Position numbers and translations under genes: made by a program. Under the pieces are notes generated by a model. It was not told the origin of the DNA and made no database searches. It saw only the letters and a program-made list of their open reading frames with translations. Of a stretch of DNA of 64,000 bases, positions 1-10,429 are shown in pieces; position 1 is the stretch's first letter, and the number at the start of each line of letters is the position of its first letter. This DNA is from Apricaphanius iberus (lineage: Eukaryota > Chordata > Actinopteri > Cyprinodontiformes > Aphaniidae): the NCBI GenBank assembly GCA_028564705.1, contig JAPXFQ010001133.1:930001-994000 (forward strand), written 5' to 3'.

Positions 1-1190
1 TAAAAATGCAGCTATTTGGCCATTTATCGTTAAGGGACTGCTTATGGTAGTCAAGGAGATAAATGATTTATGAAAAATTATTAAAACCCTGGGTTTTGCA
101 TCCAGACCAACCTTTGGAGATTTACTTTATTCATGGATGGATCACCGCAGTAAACAATCTCATTCCAGTATTTTGTCAAAATAAGGCTAAGAAGATTTGT
201 TTCTGTTCTTGATAAAAAAATTAACAGAGTTCTGATTGATTGATTAATAGCAATCTTTGTTTAAGAAATGTATGCCTAAACCAACATGTGGGCTTGTTAA
301 GTATTAGCTCCCTATAGCACACATGCAGCGTTCGAAGTAGCTCAAATCCATGTATTAAACATTAAACAAAGAAAGAAAAACTCCAGTTTGATTGAGTAGT
401 TCAAATAGCAGGATTTAAAACGACTCTTTGTCAGGAGAACGCTTTTAAAACACTAATTAAAGTTTCAGGCCAAGGACTGGTTTACGCAAAGATAGCAGAT
501 GAAAACGTATAGAAGTTAACAACAGCAAATCACACACCTTTAAAATTAGTGATCCTAAACTAATTTGCCTCTGCCCAAACAGACCTTATGAACGTTTAAA
601 GTTCTCTTCTGACGTTTCCGTCAATGAGGGAAGGTCGTGTGGCATTAGCCTAGTGGCTAACAATGGCTGCGATGACTACTTAGTGATCCTCTTGGCCATG
701 GGAGATACAGTTAGCTTGTCTTCTGACTGGTTAAGCAGCGATCAGTACTCATCAGTACCACTTTCTTTCACTAAACACCACCTTTTGCTGTTTCCAGCAC
801 GGCAATTCTTATCAGCTCTGTGGTGTCGATTGAATGTGGCCTTGGTTCAGACTCCCATCGTGTGCAGCTATCAGCTCCGTTTCTCAGCACTCTAAAACTC
901 AGGGAACCTTTCATCGGGCTTTGAGGATCACACAATGGTTTGTTTATCAAGGTTTAGGATTCATCTGGTGGTCATTGAGTTCCTTGAAGCTAGTTTCTCC
1001 CACAAACTCAGGCCTTCCCGTCGCCAGCGAGGGAGAGGTGGTTGCTTGGTCTTCCCTGTAGCAAGCCGGCTGGGACAAGGAGTGAAAAAGGAAGAGCGAC
1101 TAGCAGAGCGGTTCCTTATATAGAATCTGCTTGACCCTCCTTCCTGTGAAAGGGAGCAGGTTAGCACCACCTGATGGCTGTGTGTGACCC
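1..1190. other. Unassigned non-coding stretch
   Basis: AT-rich, low-copy-looking sequence. Short open frames between 653 and 1123 overlap in several frames and show no domain, no signal peptide and no convincing splice pattern. I see no RNA gene or transposon signature. The GC content rises slightly from about 1000 to 1110, just before the minisatellite. Confidence 0.6.
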
Positions 1191-1194
1191 AATA

Positions 1195-1797
1195 ATCCTG
1201 ACAATGATCCCAACCATCCTGACGATGATCATAACCATCCTGACGATGATCATAACCATCCTGACGATGATCATAACCATCCTGACGATGATCATAACCA
1301 TCCTGACGATGACCACCAACGATCCTGATGATGATCATAACCATCCTGACGATGATCATAACCATCCTGACGATGATCCCAACCATCCTGATGATGATCA
1401 TAACCATCCTGATGATGATCATAACCATCCTGATGATGATCATAACCATCCTGACGATGATCATAACCATCCTGACGATGATCATAACCATCCTGACGAT
1501 GATCATAACCATCCTGACGATGATCCCAACCATCCTGACGATGATCCCAACCATCCTGACGATGATCCCAACCATCCTGACGATGATCCCAACCATCCTG
1601 ACGATGATCATAACCATCCTGACGATGATCCCAACCATCCTGACGATGATCATAACCATCCTGACGATGATCATAACCATCCTGACGATGATCCCAACCA
1701 TCCTGACGATGATCATAACCATGCTGACGATGATCATAACCATGCTGACGATGATCATAACCATGCTGACGATGATCATAACCATCCTGACGATGAT
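1195..1797. repeat. 21-bp minisatellite, about 28 units
   Basis: A tandem array whose unit reads approximately CATCCTGACGATGATCATAA plus C. Four main unit types occur: GATCATAAC, GATCCCAAC, GATGATG for GACGATG, and CATGCTGAC for CATCCTGAC. They occur in runs, for example four consecutive CCCAAC units at about 1520-1605 and three consecutive ATGCTGAC units near 1720-1770. One irregular unit at about 1308-1330 shifts phase. Because 21 is a multiple of three, four of the six frames stay open: on the plus strand Asp-Asp-Asp-His-Asn-His-Pro and Ile-Leu-Thr-Met-Ile-Ile-Thr, on the minus strand Val-Met-Ile-Ile-Val-Arg-Met and Tyr-Asp-His-Arg-Gln-Asp-Gly. The open frames (961-1785 minus, 1174-1863 plus) follow from the repeat and are not evidence of a gene. 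Confidence 0.97.
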
Positions 1798-1799
1798 GT

Positions 1800-3600
1800 A
1801 AATGTGAACATTACTGTCCTTAAGGGACTGTCATTTGTCCTTGAGATGGGAATAAACGGCTGAGTCTTGACCTGGCGAGTTGACCTCCTCCTGTGTAACT
1901 GTTGTTCTGTTTCGTCGGTATACAGATCTGAACATTCCTTGCTACATTAGACTGCATATACCACACACTCCATGATGTTGTGGCCAAGAAATAGTCAGTT
2001 TTACAATCAATTTGAAGATAGCTGCTAACATTGACAGCTCATATTCTACAGCAACATGTACAGTATGTAACATTTATCTTCACAAAGGCCTAGTCAATGT
2101 CCAAATCTTAGTACAACTGAGAAATGTTTACCAGAGCCCTCCCTCTAGTCTTAATGAGGTGGAGCTGCTTTGTAAAGCATTCCTTGTCCAGGTAAGTAAC
2201 ACTGGATAAGACACACACTGAAAGAACTGGTTGGAAACACCACCGACTTTCTCTGGAGTTCCTCCATAAAAGTCTGGAGGTGTGTCTGACTCTCATTGTG
2301 AAGTTTAAGCAGCCCAGCACCAGCGAAGGGCTGGGATGGAAACCTGAAGCTGCTTATTGCTTGAAACAGATGTTTCAGCTTGAAGGGAAGTTCTTCCACC
2401 CATAATTTAGAACAAGAAAGACTTCCACATATGTTGGGGCGTCCCATAGAAAGAAAAGTCTTGGAACTGAAGCAGGGTGAGTGTTGGAGGGAACATTGAC
2501 CTTTGACATATCAGGAAACCACAGAAGAAAAATCCCAGTCCGTCTCAGTTTGTGTACTTGGCCAGGAATGTTGAGGGTTGTGACACGGTGGGCTTCAGGC
2601 AAAGCTATGATCTCATTCCTAACCGACTAAAAGAGTTTTGGCAGCACTCAGTTTTCAGAGACAAGGCAACATTTCTATTTAACAAGTAGTTGTGCAACTC
2701 TCTATCCGGACTGTGGATAGTTTTGACTTTTTAAAACCATCCACAGAGTAATACTTATTCACAATTATACAATTTTAACTGGCTGGTTCTGTTGCAACAT
2801 GGTCCAGATGTGAAGAGATGTTGATTTAATTCATTTATATTGATTTAATTAATTTGATTAGAAGCTTATACTGTTTTAGACAGTTATTTATCTAATTTTC
2901 TAAGTATTTCTTTTTTTCAAATATGTATTTCACAGAGTCATGGGTTATGATGGAGATGTCAACTTCACTGAGGGAACATCCAAAAGATTTTAACAAAGTC
3001 ATCAACCTATCCATAAAACTTCAACCAAATACAAAGTTTGTTCAGCTGTGTCAAAGTAAATTATTAAAATGCAATTAGATATTTTCCTTTATGGTAAGTT
3101 GGTAAAGCTATTAATGCTTATTTTGGCTAAGCATTGGTGGTTAACATCTGTTTCCAAACACCAAATCAGCCCGCTGCATCATTGTGCCTGTTAGCGCCAC
3201 CGTGTGGTTGGATGTGTCAGACGATGGTGCCGAGGTCGTTGCTGTGGAGGTGGTCACATTGTGGAGTGGTTTGGTAACAGGTGGTGCTGCCAACGTTACT
3301 CCTACTGTTACAACAGCAGCTGTAGAACAAAAACTGGAGACTGGTGTTCATGGGGGCGGGGTTTTTTGCTAGCTCCATTCTTGTTGGTGCCTATTGAAGT
3401 GGTTTTCAGCTAAAGGCTTCAGTCATTGTTTAAATTTCTAAACTTCAGCAAATTTGCTCAGTTTACAATTTCGCTTTGCTGCACCTCCATATCAGTTAGC
3501 AGGAAACATCACATCTGTAGCAATAAAGTATAAACTCACATGGTATAGAAGACATGTCTTTGTCTCCAATTTTAGTTTTTACAAAAAATTATTTAAAACT
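1800..3600. other. Unassigned stretch with an ORF-rich block on the minus strand
   Basis: No recognised gene or element. Between 2150 and 2602 the minus strand carries two overlapping open frames (2602-2375 and 2447-2151) that read as ordinary, non-repetitive protein-like sequence separated by a frameshift, with motifs such as FPSQPFAGAGLLKLHNESQ. This could be a decayed retrocopy, a transposon piece or chance. 3184-3413 is GT-rich with low-complexity valine-rich frames. The remainder is AT-rich. Confidence 0.45.
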
Positions 3601-3602
3601 TT

Positions 3603-4215
3603 TTATGGCAAGGCAATTTTATTGGTATAGCACACTTTCACTTTCAACAACAAATTCATTCAAGGGGCTTTACATATAATCAGAAACAGCAATAAAGCTT
3701 GAAACACACACAGAATATATGATAAATGAAATAGTTTACTCAAAGGCAGTTCTAACCAGATAAGTTTTCATTTCAGTGTTTCAGCAGCTCTGCAGTCATC
3801 TGGAAGTTTGTGCCAGATTTTTGGAGCACAGACACTGAAAGCTGCTTCTGAATGTTTGGTTCTGGTTCTAGGGACGATCAGTAAAGTAAACTAGAGCTGG
3901 AGGACCTGATTGGTCTGCTGGGTTGCTATGGTTATAGCAGGTCTTCATAATCCTTTGGTGCTAAACCGTTCAGTGATTTGTAAACTAGTAGGAGTATTTA
4001 GAAGTCTATTCTCTGAGCTACAGGGAGCCAGAGGAAGGACTTTAGAACTGGGGTGATGTGTTCTACTTTCCTGGTTCTAGTGAGAACACGAGCAGCAGCG
4101 TTCTGGATCAGCTGTAGATGTCAGATGAACTTTTAAGTTAGACCTGTGAGGATGCTGTTGCAGTATCAGCCCTTTAATCCTAGAAATGTTCCTCAGGTGA
4201 TAGAAAGCTGACCTT
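3603..4215 (-). mobile_element. L2/CR1-type LINE, 3' part, 5'-truncated
   Basis: In reverse complement this is the C-terminal end of a non-LTR retrotransposon reverse-transcriptase protein followed by its 3' UTR. The 3' terminus lies at about 3606 (CAAGGCAATTTTATTGGTAT on plus). It is the same family as 62166-63060: the text from about 3790 to 4210 matches that copy closely, including GATTGGTCTGCTGGGTTG and GAGAACACGAGCAGCAGCGT. Relative to that copy there is an internal deletion near 4163 (GCAGTATCAGCC), removing roughly 55 bp that encode the start of the conserved region. The element ends abruptly at 4215. A dead fragment. Confidence 0.85.
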
Positions 4216-4499
4216 GTTATTGCCTTTATGTGACCATGGAGGAAAAAAACTCCCCTTTTCCAGGGAGAAACCTATGGCAGAACCAGAACCAGAACCTGGG
4301 GGTTCTGGTAACTAATATGGGTTAGTGGGAGCATGTAGACATGAACAGAAGAGGCCACAGGATGGATTCCTTGGGAACATGATATTTGTCTGTTGATCCA
4401 AAGAAGACTCAAACCAGTCAAGTACTGTACCAGAGAGTGTAACAAAGGTTGAGATACAAGGACATTTTAAGAGGAAATAGTTAAACTTCAGTTTAGAAT
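4216..4499 (-). repeat. Fragment resembling LINE 3' UTR
   Basis: 4237-4300 (GGAGGAAAAAAACTCCCC, then AGAAACCTATGGCAGAACCA) resembles the 3' UTR block found at 10575-10625 and 21085-21140 in other LINE copies of this window. It abuts the LINE at 3603-4215 in the same orientation, so it is either part of the same element or a second insertion. Nothing recognised in the rest. Confidence 0.45.
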
Positions 4500-4549
4500 G
4501 ATTTATTCACCAGGATTAAGTTCCACAACACATCACCACCACTCTAATG

Positions 4550-4660
4550 TTTAATAGGGACAGAATCACCCTTCTGAGCCCATTGGGAAGCACAGTGGAG
4601 GATCTGTAATGCTGTGGGCCCTTCTTTCCTCAGATGTTTCGTATTATGAACACTTTGTGC
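4550..4660 (+). mobile_element. Tc1-like transposase scrap
   Basis: The plus strand from about 4588 encodes GKHSGGSVMLWALLSSDVS, matching the KHGGGS-(I/V)-M-x-WG block of Tc1/mariner transposases, just after the second catalytic Asp region. No inverted repeats were found nearby and flanking frames are broken. Confidence 0.6.
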
Positions 4661-5389
4661 TCTATGTGTCTCTCAGTTCCTGCCTGGTGAAACTTTACAG
4701 ATACCTGAGCTGGACTTTATTAGATTTCCTCGTTATTCATTTGAACTAAACAAGATGTTTGTCAGACAGCACAAGAAGAAAGGATTTATCATGGTTTCCC
4801 TTTAATATGTCACAAAAACTTTATTTTAAGAGCCAAAGTACTATCAGTGTAAGATAAGATCAAAGCAACCATCACTGATAGTTACTTGATTAGGTCTTGT
4901 AACCACTAAACTACCAGACGTTTATCTGCCAGCTGGAGTACGTGGAATAGTGAAAAAGCTAATGGTTGACAGTGAATTTAGCTTTAACAAAGCCAACATT
5001 TTACTGGAACGCTGGATCAGAAGGTATAACATTGTATAAGCACAGAACTACTGTATGTTGTTTAGTATTTATGGTCCATGTGGATGTGTTCAGCTCCATT
5101 CATCAAGCAGAACTGAACCAGTTGAAGCTAAGTAGTATTAGTGTGTCATCCTAAGAGAATTGGTTCTGTTCTGGACAGCTTTTGGGTCATTTTTTTTTAG
5201 CTTCATCCATACTAGCACCAGCCTACTGTCTGTAGAAACATTCCAATATAACTTTATTGGCTTCAGTTACTGAGATGGAAATGATCAAAGTTTTAAGACG
5301 AATCATTTCAAGTTTTAATTCCAGTATAAAACTCTGCAATGAGGTAAAGGTAGCATAGCTATTGAGACCCATCCAAACTGCACTCTGCA
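4661..5389. other. Unassigned non-coding stretch
   Basis: AT-rich sequence with no repeat family, RNA or gene that I recognise. Confidence 0.5.
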
Positions 5390-5800
5390 GTTAGTGCTCT
5401 CCAGCTGCTGAAGCACCGCGGGCGAGAGGACTTTGAGGACGGCGTGAGTGACGCACCGCTTGGGTGCGAGCGGCGATGAGAAGAGGGGAAGTGACAGCAG
5501 ACAGTTGCTGCACACTGCGGCAAGCTGGCAGTGTCACACCTGGCAGCTGTCAATCACCAGGCAGGAAAAAAAACAGAAAACACCTCGCTTCCCTGATATC
5601 GCCGGGGCCCCCGCCAAACTACGCCTTGAGTGGTGTCATCCATCCGGCTCGGGTACAGAAAGCGCAGGCTCACTCTCTGTGTGTCACTGCAAGTCACAGA
5701 GAGGCAGAGGAAGAAGAAGGAGGAAGAAGAAAAAGAAGGGAGAGGGGAGGGAAGCATCCGTCTATTTACATATGGAAAGGTCACAAATAGCCTGCAGGCA
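5390..5800. other. CpG-richer block with purine tract
   Basis: 5405-5480 contains many CpG dinucleotides in an otherwise CpG-poor window (GCACCGCGGGCGAGAGG, GACGCACCGCTTGGGTGCGA). It is followed at 5706-5754 by an uninterrupted 49-nt purine run (GGAAGAAGAAGGAGGAAGAA and onward). Open frames on both strands (5448-5813 plus, 5464-5790 plus, 5784-5554 minus) overlap and are not conserved domains. Possible promoter or enhancer; no TATA box or start codon context convinced me. Confidence 0.35.
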
Positions 5801-6129
5801 CTGTGCTAATTAGAGAATGTGGCAAAAAAAAACTCTAGATAAATTGGAAGACAAAACCGGAGAGTTATCTAAGTGTACAAGCCTAATGAAGGTGGAGATG
5901 AGGTGAAAGAAAGGAGAAAGGAAGTGGGCAAACCCATCAAAGGGAAACTCAGACAAAAGAAGTTGCATGGAATATCGTTTTTCATGTTTCCTGTACAAGT
6001 TGGCTGTTCGCTAGGCGTTCGCCGACACAAGGTGGCCGCCGACCTGGTCTGCTCCTGCTGATGCACCTCAGCTTTGTGCTCCTACCACAGGCCTCCACCA
6101 GCAGACGTTGACCATATGACGGTGTTCAG

Positions 6130-6420
6130 ATGACCGGCCGTGGATGATCTCCCTTAGCCACATAATCGAATCAACCTTTATAATTCATTGTGACAAGCTG
6201 ACAGGGAAAATGAGTGTAAAATTTTATACTTACATGAATTTTTGTGTCAGATCACCGTCTGTGCGCTTGTTTATCCACCCGACCATAGCCGAGGGCCTCT
6301 TTCTCCGTGGGCGCTCCGTGGACGCCGTTTCCAGGCCTTCAGACACATCGTCCTTCGCCCTAGTGAATTTGTTGATTAATTTCGGATGCTTCCCTTAATT
6401 AACACCCCCAAAGGAGAAAG
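6130..6420. promoter_or_regulatory. Candidate conserved non-coding element
   Basis: Non-repetitive block with a long AT-rich core (TTTATAATTCATTGTGACAA, then ATTTTATACTTACATGAAT) flanked by GC-richer CpG-containing sequence, and TTGATTAATTTC / CCTTAATTAAC homeodomain-like sites at 6370-6402. The call is from sequence texture only; conservation was not tested. Confidence 0.25.
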
Positions 6421-8789
6421 TAGATGTTCTAACCCAGCCCTGCTGCAGAACAAGCAAAAAAAAAGACAGAGTCTGAAGAAAGATGACCTCGGGGAGACAG
6501 ACGCTACGATGTCCAAAATGACATTACAGGAGCAGTGTGACACCAGGCCGGGACCTGGACCTGGGCGATGCCTCGGGAGCTTCCGGGCCCTTTAATCAGC
6601 GGCTGGAAACGAGCTCCCTATTAGTCTCATTTCATTTACTTTAGCTTTGGCAAAGACGCGGGATTCACATGATGCCACCCGACGCCTGAAACATGCTGCG
6701 CCTGTGCCAGTGCCGGTGCCGCCTCCGGCCCACGGTCATTAATTGACGCCACTCTTTTACTTCCAGTGAAATTGGCAGATGACAGACAGGGGCAAAATAA
6801 AAACGTGATTTCTTCCTTGTTTTTTTTCTCTCTCTTCCCAACATCAGAGTGGATCTCACTAATTGGGTTGAATGGCGCCCATCTCGTCTTGTGACAGCCA
6901 AGCAGGATGCATGAGAAGCTGCGGGCAGCTTGGAGAGCTCTCACCCTGCCATGCCAGCATCACAAGAAATGCCGGCAGGAGGGGGGCGAAAGTTGCAAAA
7001 GACATGCGGAGACAAAAGAGCACAGCTAGAGCTTGGGCGTTCACTTTTCAGGGACCTTGAACAAACAAACTTGCACTTTGTGCCGCCGAGGGCAAGAAGA
7101 TGCATCTGCCATTGCAGATCGCTGCATCGGTTTTAGAGGAGAGTATCAACAGTGAGGAGTGGAAATGTAAAACTAAAACCACACAGGCAGGTTCTTGGTT
7201 TGAAAAAAGCTCAATATTCATCGTTCAGGGTTCCAAAAAAGTCTGGAATCTCATTTAAATACTTTCCATGGTTTGACAAGTATGGAAAAATGTTTGCAAT
7301 TCCAGATTTCCAGTCTAACACATTGTCTCATTCAGTCTAGTCATCGGTCCATCAGAACCTCATACACTTTATTTTCCCTCATTCATCTCTCTTTCTACCA
7401 ATGACCCTTGGTCCATTCAGCCCTTTCAATTGAAACACGTCTGTTTTCCAGGTTCCAGATTTAAACCTCTGCAATTGTAGAGATGTCTGGGATGAATTCC
7501 TCATCAGTATTTTATGTTGTTGAGTAGTCTGCAATATTGACACAAAATATGTGGAAGTATTTTTATTGTTTCTCATTTCTTTGGAATCTCACTCAATGTG
7601 TGTCCACAATTGTCTAATTCCCAAAACTAAACTGCTTGACAAAACAACTGAAAAGTTTTCATCCTCCAGAAGGCCATACCAACACAGCGTCCAATTAGGA
7701 GCATTAAAGGTACATCCGATCCGCACGCCTCGAGTAAAAACAGACACGGATGTTTGAGCGGGGTCGTCTCAACCCTGCCGCTGGACAATCATCCACTTTG
7801 TGTTTACCAAGATTCCAGGAGCAGAGAGGGAAGAAGCAGGAATTCCTGTGACAAAAGGACAAGAAGTGCAGGTGTAATTGGGATATTTGGGAGAGTTTAG
7901 TTTCAGGCTCCATCTGAGCCGCTGTGAAACCAAGCCTGTAAGATTAGAGGAGCCAGGACTTCTGTCTGCTCTTCATTCCTCTTTGCTTCTTTCATTTGAC
8001 TGTTTGTGTGTCTCTGTTTTTGCCTGCTTCAGCATTTATTCTTTACTTTTCTTTCTGTTTCACGGGACGCTGACACTCAGCTGCCCCCACTACTCCCCCT
8101 TCCCACCAATGATAGCAGCTTGATCGGGCAGGTATAGGTAACAAATGAGATCAATTAACGTGTCCAAGAGGGGCACCTACTGGAGAGTCCGGTTGCACTA
8201 AACGATCTCCTCATCTTTTGTTTCCCTCCACAGGAATCCATTTGCAACCTCATCACTTTCCCCGGCCTGAACAACGGAGCCCATTGTTCCAACCACCCGT
8301 CTAATGGAGAAGGCCCAAGAAACCCTGGCCTCTTACCTCTGGCTGCCTGTGTATCTTTTCTATCGGGTCTACGACTCGAGACGGGGGGCAGACCTCTGCA
8401 AAGTGAACCCCCCTCCATCGTCACCTCCTTCTCCCAGCTTTGTAGGACATCAACGGGATCCATTTGTAGCAAATTTGTTCCCCAGCTCTCTTTAATTGGC
8501 CGACTTTACCACTAACAGGAGCTGATGGGGCTCAATAAAAGCACCATCTGAGGACGAGAGGTCCGTTCTGCACCTGGGAAGTCAACCACCGGTACTGTTG
8601 CAGAGACTGTCTTCAACATTTTCAGATGAAGCTTTTTCTCTCTTAGGCTTGATGGAGCTGCTTGCTAACAAAGTGAGGGTTTGCAGAGAAAGGATAAACA
8701 GCAGCAGCAGAAATAGAGGCAATTATCCTGAGTTAGAGAGACGGGGCAGCCGTTGATGGCAACAGCTGAACCTAGGCTTTCTTTAAATC

Positions 8790-9480
8790 TGCTTGATGAA
8801 TGTGATGTTTGCCCACCGCAGTTAGACGGGATTGTTTACTATATAACCTTGTAATCAACCTGGCCTGGCTGACAGCGCACCATTACCCTGTGATGACAGG
8901 TCTGCCGCAATTTGGCCCCCTGAAAGAAAATATATATTAAAAAGAGAATACACGGAGGAGCTTCTCCGGCTATTTTTGATGCTTTATTGATGGAGCGCTG
9001 GCCCTGTTATCTTTGCGCGTAATTTGTTTTCAAGAACTGTGATTTACATTTCATTGGGATTACACCTTTTAAAGCTACACATGGTTGAGAAGTGGGCAGC
9101 CAGTGAATACTCCACATCCCCAGCAGAAGAGCAGGGAGGAGGAGGAGGTGGTGGGGGGTTCAAACGATTTCCAAGTCCTCAAGTGGAGAGGATTACAATT
9201 ACAATTAAAAATCAAAAGCCCTGTGTGTCCATCAAACAACTACCCATAACCCCTTTGTATACCTACCGCCAAATAATGGCAGCTACTGGAAGGGTTGGCA
9301 GATGCAAAACGCTTTCCAGCTTAATTGTGCCGTATTACCGGAGCTTGTTCATCTGGGATATTATGCAATGAGTGTTATTTCAGGCAGGATCACGGCTTCC
9401 TAAATGGCATGCTAATGTGAGCCGCTTGGCAGCATGTTAAAGAAAATCCATGTATCGCCATTAAAAATAACAGTGGGGGC
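8790..9480. promoter_or_regulatory. Candidate conserved non-coding element cluster
   Basis: Repeat-free 690-bp block of the kind seen in deeply conserved vertebrate enhancers. It has runs such as TTTGCGCGTAATTTGTTTTC (about 9013-9032), TTCATTGGGATTACACC (about 9050-9066), CCAAATAATGGCAGC (about 9269-9283) and CTAAATGGCATGCTAATGTG (about 9400-9419). The last includes an octamer-like ATGCTAAT site (about 9409-9416). An open frame at 9024-9371 exists but includes a poly-glycine run from the GGA/GGT tract, and I do not regard it as coding. Inference only. Confidence 0.35.
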
Positions 9481-10429
9481 CAGGGGCAAAGTTCAATCAT
9501 CTTGTTTTGGATACAGGCCTTGATGTAGGACGGAAAAGTTCAGCTCTGACTCCAGCTGCTGCACAGGTAGAAGACGGTCAAAGCTGGAATATGAATACAA
9601 AATATGTCTGTGTTTGGTGAGGCTCAGCCAGAAGATTGTTGCCTTTAAAGTAGGACAGAAAAAAATAGCTAAAAAACTAAACGCTTCTGTTTTATACAGC
9701 AAATACAGTGTTTTCACCTGCAAATGAGAAACATTTTACAGTTGATTTATAGAGGCATTCAGAAACAACACATGGAATTCAATGTACTTTACATCAAAAA
9801 AACAAATCCAATTTATAATCTTCACACATTTGCTTTCATACGTCCTAATTCAAACCTAACTACCACTTAGTGCAGTTAAATGGAGATTCTTAGACCTGTA
9901 AGTAATAACTGTATTAAAGCGTTTAAAGCGAGAATTAATGAATTGTGCTTTTAGAACTGATACAGGGATGCTTCTAAATAAATCGTATTTTGATCATGAC
10001 TGGTTTTACTTTGCAAACACGAGGAGAACTTAAACACTCCAACTATTGTATGCATCAACATTTTACCAAACAGTCGGAACATTTGAAACCAGGAGATGCT
10101 GAATTTTGCTTATTTAATTTTATTTGTACGATTTGTTCTATTTAGAGCTGTCAGAATTCATTTAGTTTTTGGAAGATTTTAGCAGAGACCAAATATTTGA
10201 GAAAACCATTTAAAACATGAGATTTCACCAATGCTGCAGCACTGCTACTTTTACCTTCAAAGTATAAAAAAACGTTAAAACAATAGTTGTTTGGAATTTT
10301 ATCTCAAGATCCATTTGAGTTCAAAATTTGTTTTAATGTTCAAATAAAATGAAGTTATTGTGTCTTTCATGCATGACTCAGAAATTAGAAGCAACTAGTC
10401 AGCAGATTTTATTTGAAATATCAAACATT

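Larger units (their letters stand above)
5801..10429. other. Gene-free interval, low in transposons, several candidate conserved non-coding blocks
   Basis: No coding gene recognised. Texture differs from the transposon-littered parts of the window: little simple repeat and alternating GC-moderate and AT-rich runs with homeodomain-type TAATTA/ATTAAT cores. Candidate blocks are about 6130-6420, 6590-6860 and 8790-9480. 9138-9160 is a short GGA/GGT-rich run. The region from 9720 to 10430 is plain AT-rich DNA. Confidence 0.35.

Noticed and set aside
961..1863. Long open frames over the minisatellite (274 and 229 codons)
   Set aside because: Every open frame comes from the 21-bp repeat; there is no promoter, splice or domain evidence.
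5448..5813. Basic 121-codon frame over the purine tract
   Set aside because: The basic, Lys/Arg-rich region is the translated GA tract; overlapping frames exist on both strands.
9024..9371. 115-codon frame in the candidate conserved block
   Set aside because: Contains a glycine run from a simple repeat and no domain; the block is better described as non-coding.
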